From Dasania phycosphaerae (GTDB taxonomy: Bacteria > Pseudomonadota > Gammaproteobacteria > Pseudomonadales > Dasaniaceae), in assembly GCF_026891035.1 (NCBI RefSeq), contig NZ_JAPTGG010000003.1, positions 124,001 to 188,000 of the forward strand: 64,000 bases of DNA. The letters are read 5' to 3'. The translations under genes were made by a program, and so were the position numbers. Below, in pieces: positions 59,209-64,000 of the stretch (position 1 is the stretch's first letter; every line of letters begins with the position of its first letter). The notes beneath the pieces are model-generated. The model saw only the letters and a list, made by a program, of their open reading frames with translations. It was not told the origin of the DNA and did no database searches.

Positions 59209-60453
59209 GTGATAGGGAATAATGATGCTAGCATAGCAGTTATTGGTCTTGGATATGTTGGTCTGCCATTGGCTGTGGAGTTTGGGAAGAAGCGGCCTGT
59301 CATAGGTTTTGATATAAATAAAGACAGAGTTGAAGAGCTTGAATCTGGTCAAGATAGCACGGATGAAGTTACGTCAAGGGAGTTAAAGGAAGCGGCTTAT
59401 TTAACTTTCTCATCAAATTTTGACGATTTAAAAGAGGCCACTACTTATATTGTTACTGTGCCAACGCCTGTTGATAGCCACAACCGGCCTGATTTAACAC
59501 CGCTAATTAAAGCAAGTGAAATGTTGGGAGGGGTGATATCCAAAGGTGATATTGTTATTTATGAGTCTACTGTATATCCGGGGGCGACAGAAGAGGATTG
59601 TATTCCGGTAATAGAACGTGTATCTGGGCTTGTGTTTAACCAAGATTTTTATGCGGGGTATTCTCCAGAGCGTATTAACCCTGGAGATAAAGAGAGAAGA
59701 TTGCCGGATATCAAAAAGGTTACTTCAGGTTCGACAGCGGCTGTAGCTGATATTGTAGATGACCTGTATCGCTCTATTATAGTGGCGGGAACGCACAAGG
59801 CTGAGTCGATAAAAGTAGCTGAGGCTGCAAAAATTATTGAGAATGTGCAGCGCGACGTCAATATTGCACTGGTTAATGAGTTGTACCAAATATTTGAGCG
59901 TATGGGTGTTGATACTAATCAAGTAATCGAAGCTGCGGCTACAAAATGGAATTTTATGAAGCTGAAACCTGGCCTGGTGGGTGGGCATTGTATAGGAGTA
60001 GATCCCTATTATTTGCTGCATAAGTCTCAGTCATGTGGTTATATACCGGATTTAATGCGTTCAGCTAGAGAAATCAATAACAACATGGTTGATGCACTAG
60101 TTAGTAGTTTTCTGAAATCTATTATTCAAAAAGAGATAAATCCTGTTGGTTTAAGAGTTCTTTTGTTGGGTTTTGCTTTTAAGGAGGATTGTCCCGACTT
60201 GAGAAACACAAAAGTTGTTGATTTATATAATGCGCTTAGGGGAATGGGGTTTGTCGTTTCAATATATGACCCTGTTGTTAATGCGGCAGAAGCAATGCGG
60301 GAATATGGTGTGCTAGTCAAAGATAAGCCCGAGAGCGCTGATGTTGGCTTTTTAGCGGTTCCTCATAAAGGGATTTTGGATAGGCTTAGAGCAAATGAAA
60401 TAAGCTTTGATAAGAAATATTGCTTTGATTTTAGGGGCGCGTTAAAAGCGTAG
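59209..60453 (+). CDS. wbpA: UDP-N-acetylglucosamine 6-dehydrogenase (WbpA/TviB type)
   Basis: 414 residues starting at GTG behind AGGTG. Features of the nucleotide-sugar dehydrogenases: NAD-binding IAVIGLGYVGLPLAVEFG, TVPTPVDSHNRPDLTPL, the catalytic block PGLVGGHCIGVDPYYL with its cysteine, and VLLLGFAFKEDCPDLRNTKV. The spelling is that of WbpA and TviB, which oxidise UDP-GlcNAc or UDP-GalNAc to the uronic acid. The next three genes are WbpB, WbpD and WbpE homologues, so UDP-GlcNAc is the likely substrate and WbpA the likely role. Confidence 0.93.
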   Translation: MIGNNDASIAVIGLGYVGLPLAVEFGKKRPVIGFDINKDRVEELESGQDSTDEVTSRELKEAAYLTFSSNFDDLKEATTYIVTVPTPVDSHNRPDLTPLIKASEMLGGVISKGDIVIYESTVYPGATEEDCIPVIERVSGLVFNQDFYAGYSPERINPGDKERRLPDIKKVTSGSTAAVADIVDDLYRSIIVAGTHKAESIKVAEAAKIIENVQRDVNIALVNELYQIFERMGVDTNQVIEAAATKWNFMKLKPGLVGGHCIGVDPYYLLHKSQSCGYIPDLMRSAREINNNMVDALVSSFLKSIIQKEINPVGLRVLLLGFAFKEDCPDLRNTKVVDLYNALRGMGFVVSIYDPVVNAAEAMREYGVLVKDKPESADVGFLAVPHKGILDRLRANEISFDKKYCFDFRGALKA

Positions 60454-60483
60454 TGGCTAAAAGTTAAATAATAGAGAGATAGT

Positions 60484-61440
60484 ATGAAAAATTTTGCACT
60501 AATTGGCGCGGCTGGCTATATAGCGCCACGACATATGATGGCTATAAAAGAAACGGGAAACAACTTAGTTGCCGCCTTAGATAAAAATGACTCAGTAGGT
60601 GTTATTGATAGTTATTTCCCTGATGCAGACTTCTTTACTGAATATGAGCGTTTTGATAGGCATATTGACCTTCTGAGACGCAAGGGCACCAAAATTGATT
60701 ACGTAAGCATAGCCTCGCCTAATTACTTACATGACTCTCATATTCGTTTTGCTCTACGTAATAATGCCCATGCTATATGTGAAAAGCCGCTTGTATTAAA
60801 CCCGCATAATATAGATGCATTAAAGGTTGTTCAAGAAGAGACCGGCATGCAAGTATATAACATTTTACAGTTACGCCTGCATCAGAGCATTATTGACCTT
60901 AAGGCTTATGTTACTGAAGAGCTTATTAAAAATCCTGATAAAATTTTTGATGTTGATCTTACATATCTTACTAGTCGTGGACATTGGTATTTTACCTCAT
61001 GGAAAGGCGATGATGATAAGTCAGGTGGTATAGCAACTAATATAGGTGTTCATTTTTACGATATGCTGGGCTGGGTTTTTGGTGATATCCAAAAAAATGA
61101 AGTGCATTTAAAGCGTGAGGATGTGAATGCGGGGTACCTCGAGTTTAAATACGCGAGAGTGCGCTGGTTTTTGTCTGTAAATTATGACTATATTCCTGAA
61201 GTGATAAAAGTGTCAGGGCAAAGAACATACCGTTCAATTACCGTTGATGGTGAGGAAATTGAATTTTCAGGTGGGTTTACTGATTTACATACCAAAAGCT
61301 ACGAGCACGTACTTAATGGCGGTGGGTTCGGCTTAGAAGAGGCGCGTAAGAGTATTGAAATAGTAAGTAATATTCGTAAGCAAGATGTGATTGCTAACTC
61401 GTCAGATGCGCACCCTTTTGTAGACAAAGTGATATCTTAA
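60484..61440 (+). CDS. wbpB: UDP-GlcNAcA 3-dehydrogenase (Gfo/Idh/MocA)
   Basis: 318 residues, the length of WbpB. N-terminal nucleotide-binding FALIGAAGYIAPRHMMAIKET, the Gfo/Idh/MocA motif ICEKPLVLNPHNIDAL near residue 98, and a central GGIATNIGVHFYDMLGWVFG. WbpB oxidises C3 of UDP-GlcNAcA to the keto form with NAD(H). AGAGAG precedes the ATG by about seven bases. It follows wbpA by 30 bases and leads to wbpD after 12 bases. Confidence 0.93.
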   Translation: MKNFALIGAAGYIAPRHMMAIKETGNNLVAALDKNDSVGVIDSYFPDADFFTEYERFDRHIDLLRRKGTKIDYVSIASPNYLHDSHIRFALRNNAHAICEKPLVLNPHNIDALKVVQEETGMQVYNILQLRLHQSIIDLKAYVTEELIKNPDKIFDVDLTYLTSRGHWYFTSWKGDDDKSGGIATNIGVHFYDMLGWVFGDIQKNEVHLKREDVNAGYLEFKYARVRWFLSVNYDYIPEVIKVSGQRTYRSITVDGEEIEFSGGFTDLHTKSYEHVLNGGGFGLEEARKSIEIVSNIRKQDVIANSSDAHPFVDKVIS

Positions 61441-61452
61441 TAAGGGTGTCTC

Positions 61453-62034
61453 ATGATTGAATATTATAAACATGAAAGCGCTATTATCGATGATGGTGCG
61501 CAGATAGGGGCGGGTTCGCGTATTTGGCACTTCTCTCATATTTGTGGCGAGGCTGTCATTGGTTGCAATGTTTCATTGGGCCAAAATGTATTTATTGGCA
61601 ATAAAGTTACTATTGGTGATAAATGCAAAATCCAAAATAATGTATCAGTTTATGATGATGTTTATTTAGAGGACGAGGTGTTTTGCGGTCCAAGTATGGT
61701 GTTTACTAATGTTTATAATCCTCGTTCGGGTGTTGAGCGTAAATCCGAATACATGTCTACGATAGTTAAACGAGGTGCAACATTGGGAGCAAATTGTACG
61801 ATAGTTTGTGGAGTAACTATTGGGGAGTATGCATTTGTTGGTGCAGGCGCGGTTGTGAATAAAGACGTTCCTGCCTATGCGATGATTGTGGGGGTTCCGG
61901 GAAAGCAAATTGGCTGGATGAGCGAATATGGTGAGAAGCTAGATTTGCCACTAACTGGTGGCGCTGAGGCGGTCTGTCCTAACACGCAGCAAAAGTACAT
62001 CTTAAAGAACGATATAGTGGAAAAGGTTTGTTGA
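61453..62034 (+). CDS. wbpD: UDP-sugar N-acetyltransferase (left-handed beta-helix)
   Basis: 193 residues, the WbpD size. Hexapeptide repeats run through the protein (GAQIGAGSRIWHFSHICGEAVIGC, then NVSLGQNVFIGNKVTIGDKC), forming the left-handed beta-helix of this acyltransferase family. VCGVTIGEYAFVGAGAVV and GVPGKQIGWM follow. WbpD acetylates the 3-amino group of UDP-GlcNAc3NA with acetyl-CoA. The stop is two bases from the wbpE start, so translation is coupled. Confidence 0.93.
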   Translation: MIEYYKHESAIIDDGAQIGAGSRIWHFSHICGEAVIGCNVSLGQNVFIGNKVTIGDKCKIQNNVSVYDDVYLEDEVFCGPSMVFTNVYNPRSGVERKSEYMSTIVKRGATLGANCTIVCGVTIGEYAFVGAGAVVNKDVPAYAMIVGVPGKQIGWMSEYGEKLDLPLTGGAEAVCPNTQQKYILKNDIVEKVC

Positions 62035-62036
62035 TA

Positions 62037-63101
62037 ATGCAATTCATTGATTTGGCTTCTCAGTACCAGCATTTAAAGGCGCGTATTGATATGCGTATTC
62101 AGAATGTACTCGATCATGGGCAGTATATTATGGGGCCAGAAGTTCAAGAGCTGGAGGAGGCGTTAGCAGAGTATGTGGGGGTGAAGCATGCTATTACTTG
62201 CGCTAATGGAACTGATGCATTGACGCTCTCTATGATGGCTTTAGAAATAAAAGAGGGTGATGCGGTTTTCTGCCCCACGTTTACTTTTTTTGCTACAGCA
62301 GAAACTATTGCTTTTCAGCGGGCAACACCAATATTTGTGGATTCTGATGAGTCGACATTTAACATATGCCCGAAGGATTTAGAGCGGTGTATTAAACAAA
62401 CAATTGCGGAGGGGAAGTTGAGCCCTAAAGCTATAGTTGCTGTTGATCTATTTGGCCTCCCGGCGAACTACCCTGAATTAGAAAAGCTTGCTAAGAAATA
62501 CGATTTAAAATTAATTGAAGATGCCGCGCAGGGCTTTGGTGGCTCGATTAATGGTAAAAGGGCGGGTAGTTTTGGCGACATAGCTACAACCAGTTTTTTT
62601 CCTGCTAAGCCTCTGGGGTGTTATGGCGATGGAGGGGCGATATTTACTGATAATGATGAGTATGCGGAGCTGATTCGATCATATCGTGTTCATGGTAAAG
62701 GGAGCGACAAATACGATAATGTTCGAGTTGGTATGAATAGTAGGCTGGATACTATTCAAGCAGCTATTTTATTGGAAAAGCTCGCCGAGTTTCCTCGGGA
62801 ACTTACTTGTCGTGATCGAGCTGCCGCAGAATATGAAAAAGAGCTAAGTGGTAGTTATAAAACGCCTCAAGTTCCGAAGGGTTATACTAGTTCTTGGGCG
62901 CAATATACATTGGTCGATGAAAATCGTGATGCGATTATGCGGGAGTATAAGAATAAAGGCATACCCACGGCTATTTATTATGGGACTTGTATGCATCAAC
63001 AGACAGTGTTCAAGGCGCTTAGTTTTCGTAAAGACAATTGTCCTGTAGCGGAGAGGCTGGCCAAACAAGTATTTAGCTTGCCTATGCATGCCTATTTGTA
63101 A
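62037..63101 (+). CDS. wbpE: UDP-3-keto-sugar aminotransferase (DegT/DnrJ/EryC1/StrS)
   Basis: 354 residues from the ATG at 62037; an earlier TTG is a worse start. QFIDLASQYQHLKARID opens it as in WbpE. EYVGVKHAITCANGTDALTL, EDAAQGFGGSINGKRAG and the PLP lysine in SFFPAKPLGCYGDGGAI near residue 190 are typical. It transfers an amino group, normally from glutamate, to C3 of the keto sugar made by WbpB. Together with WbpA, WbpB and WbpD it gives UDP-GlcNAc(3NAc)A. An epimerase such as WbpI could follow outside the window. Confidence 0.95.
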   Translation: MQFIDLASQYQHLKARIDMRIQNVLDHGQYIMGPEVQELEEALAEYVGVKHAITCANGTDALTLSMMALEIKEGDAVFCPTFTFFATAETIAFQRATPIFVDSDESTFNICPKDLERCIKQTIAEGKLSPKAIVAVDLFGLPANYPELEKLAKKYDLKLIEDAAQGFGGSINGKRAGSFGDIATTSFFPAKPLGCYGDGGAIFTDNDEYAELIRSYRVHGKGSDKYDNVRVGMNSRLDTIQAAILLEKLAEFPRELTCRDRAAAEYEKELSGSYKTPQVPKGYTSSWAQYTLVDENRDAIMREYKNKGIPTAIYYGTCMHQQTVFKALSFRKDNCPVAERLAKQVFSLPMHAYL

Positions 63102-63113
63102 AGTTGAGTGTGT

Positions 63114-64000
63114 ATGAAAGTCTTGATCATTGCGCCTATTCATTCCCCGATTGTTCAAAAGTTGGTCGCGGCCTTAAAAAATGCCGGAATTGACGTTTTA
63201 GCAGCCTCTCATAATGCAAAAGATATTGATGGCGTGATCGATCTCGGAGAGATTAATTCAATTTTTTCTTATTTCAACTTTTTTAAAATAAGAAAAATTA
63301 TTAAATCTTACAATCCTGATGTTGTCCATGCGCATGTGTTAAACCATTACGGCTTGATGGGGGCTGTTCATTCTAGGCCATTAGTTGTTGCGTTATGGGG
63401 GTCTGATGTGATGCTGGCTCCTTATGGCGGGTCTATCCTGAGAAAGTTTTTTTATAGAGCCATAAACTACATTGTCTTGAAAAGGGCGACTAGGATACAT
63501 ACCTCAGGCTCTCATGTTGCTGCTGAAGCTTTAAAACAGTGCAGATTTTCGAAAGGAAAGATGGAAGTTTTTTATTGGGGGTTTCCTTTAACTAAGCCTT
63601 CGGATAGTGAGCTTAAGCGTATTGGTAAAAAACTCTCTCGAGAATTTATGCTAGAGGGTGATGGATATATAGTTTTTCCACGAGGCGTGGGCGAGGTCTA
63701 TAATCCTACCGGCGTGGCTAAAATTATAAATAAACTTCATTCTGAAAATATAAAAAATAAAATAATTGTTCTTAAGGGCTTTTCCGATAATTTAAGTGTA
63801 GAACGTTTCTCTAAGCTGGTTGACATGTCAAAAATAATATTTGTTAATCGGCTGCTTACCCAAGATGAACTGTATTACATTTACAGCAAGGCAACTATTC
63901 ATGTGTCAATTCCTAAATCAGACAGCCTAGGCGGAGGGGTTATTGAGCCAGCGCTATTGGGAAGTTATCCTATTTTGAGTGACTTGCCTTCTTACCGAGA
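63114..64000 (+). CDS. Glycosyltransferase family 4 protein (3' end outside)
   Basis: The frame starts with ATG at 63114 and is open to the last base, giving about 295 residues of an unfinished protein. MKVLIIAPIHSPIVQKLV is a typical GT4 opening; KSYNPDVVHAHVLNHYGLMG and VALWGSDVMLAPYGG match sugar transferases of the O-antigen type. A later SIPKSDSLGGGVIEPALLGS segment is the start of the EX7E-like region. It probably adds a sugar to the repeat unit, possibly the diacetamido-uronic acid. Just 12 bases separate it from wbpE. Confidence 0.88.
   Translation, partial: MKVLIIAPIHSPIVQKLVAALKNAGIDVLAASHNAKDIDGVIDLGEINSIFSYFNFFKIRKIIKSYNPDVVHAHVLNHYGLMGAVHSRPLVVALWGSDVMLAPYGGSILRKFFYRAINYIVLKRATRIHTSGSHVAAEALKQCRFSKGKMEVFYWGFPLTKPSDSELKRIGKKLSREFMLEGDGYIVFPRGVGEVYNPTGVAKIINKLHSENIKNKIIVLKGFSDNLSVERFSKLVDMSKIIFVNRLLTQDELYYIYSKATIHVSIPKSDSLGGGVIEPALLGSYPILSDLPSYR

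Noticed and set aside
1..64000. Insertion sequences, prophage, tRNA or CRISPR array
   Set aside because: I looked for transposase motifs, cloverleaf-like segments and regular direct repeats and saw none that I can support.

Overview
The window reads as a chromosomal segment of a Gram-negative gammaproteobacterium. It has rpoH with its RpoH box, waaF/waaC/waaG/waaP core LPS genes behind glnE and ilvE in the order familiar from Pseudomonas, a separate argA and argE, and two TonB-dependent receptors. The receptors, the sodium:solute symporter and the moderate base composition suggest a marine, Cellvibrionales- or Oceanospirillales-like organism; this placement is inference, and no rRNA or other taxonomic marker is present. 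I see no tRNA, rRNA, insertion sequence, prophage or CRISPR array.

Layout. 1-10 kb: mixed small genes (GntR/FCD regulator end, DUF885 lipoprotein, DUF1579-like protein, periplasmic binding protein, DUF1348, AraC-methyltransferase fusion, symporter, GAF histidine kinase, PH-domain protein). 9.5-14.6 kb: a minus-strand block of TonB-dependent receptor, TPR-sulfotransferase and a TonB-C-domain lipoprotein. 14.9-27.4 kb: a catabolic neighbourhood with an agmatinase-family ureohydrolase, second TonB-dependent receptor, secreted metallo-beta-lactamase-fold hydrolase, MFS carrier, CoA-acylating aldehyde dehydrogenase, NAD aldehyde dehydrogenase and class III aminotransferase. It carries two paralogous LuxR-type regulators. 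A palindrome TACCC-N4-RGGRT recurs at four intergenic sites here, and I propose it as their operator. 27.4-39 kb: housekeeping genes (rpoH, trmB, pyk, argA, argE, phosphate transporter with its PhoU-like partner), a possible small RNA upstream of rpoH, and a large unrecognised coiled-coil membrane protein. 39-47 kb: GspE-like ATPase, glnE, ilvE.

45-64 kb is an envelope polysaccharide locus. Heptosyltransferases WaaF and WaaC, glycosyltransferase WaaG and kinase WaaP build the inner core. Two further kinase-fold proteins, a TagD-type glycerol-3-phosphate cytidylyltransferase and a TagB/TagF-type glycerophosphotransferase suggest that the core or a surface glycan is decorated with phosphate and glycerophosphate. 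An MBOAT/SGNH pair suggests O-acylation. Then follow a glycosyltransferase, an O-antigen ligase candidate, a Wzz chain-length regulator, and WbpA-WbpB-WbpD-WbpE, which make a UDP-2,3-diacetamido-2,3-dideoxy-glucuronic acid precursor. The window ends inside another glycosyltransferase. From about 52.5 kb the DNA is visibly more AT-rich, as is usual for exchanged O-antigen loci.

Most likely to be new: the LuxR-paralog/palindrome regulon with its possible small RNA, the receptor-sulfotransferase-TonB-lipoprotein block, and the glycerophosphate module inside an LPS core locus.
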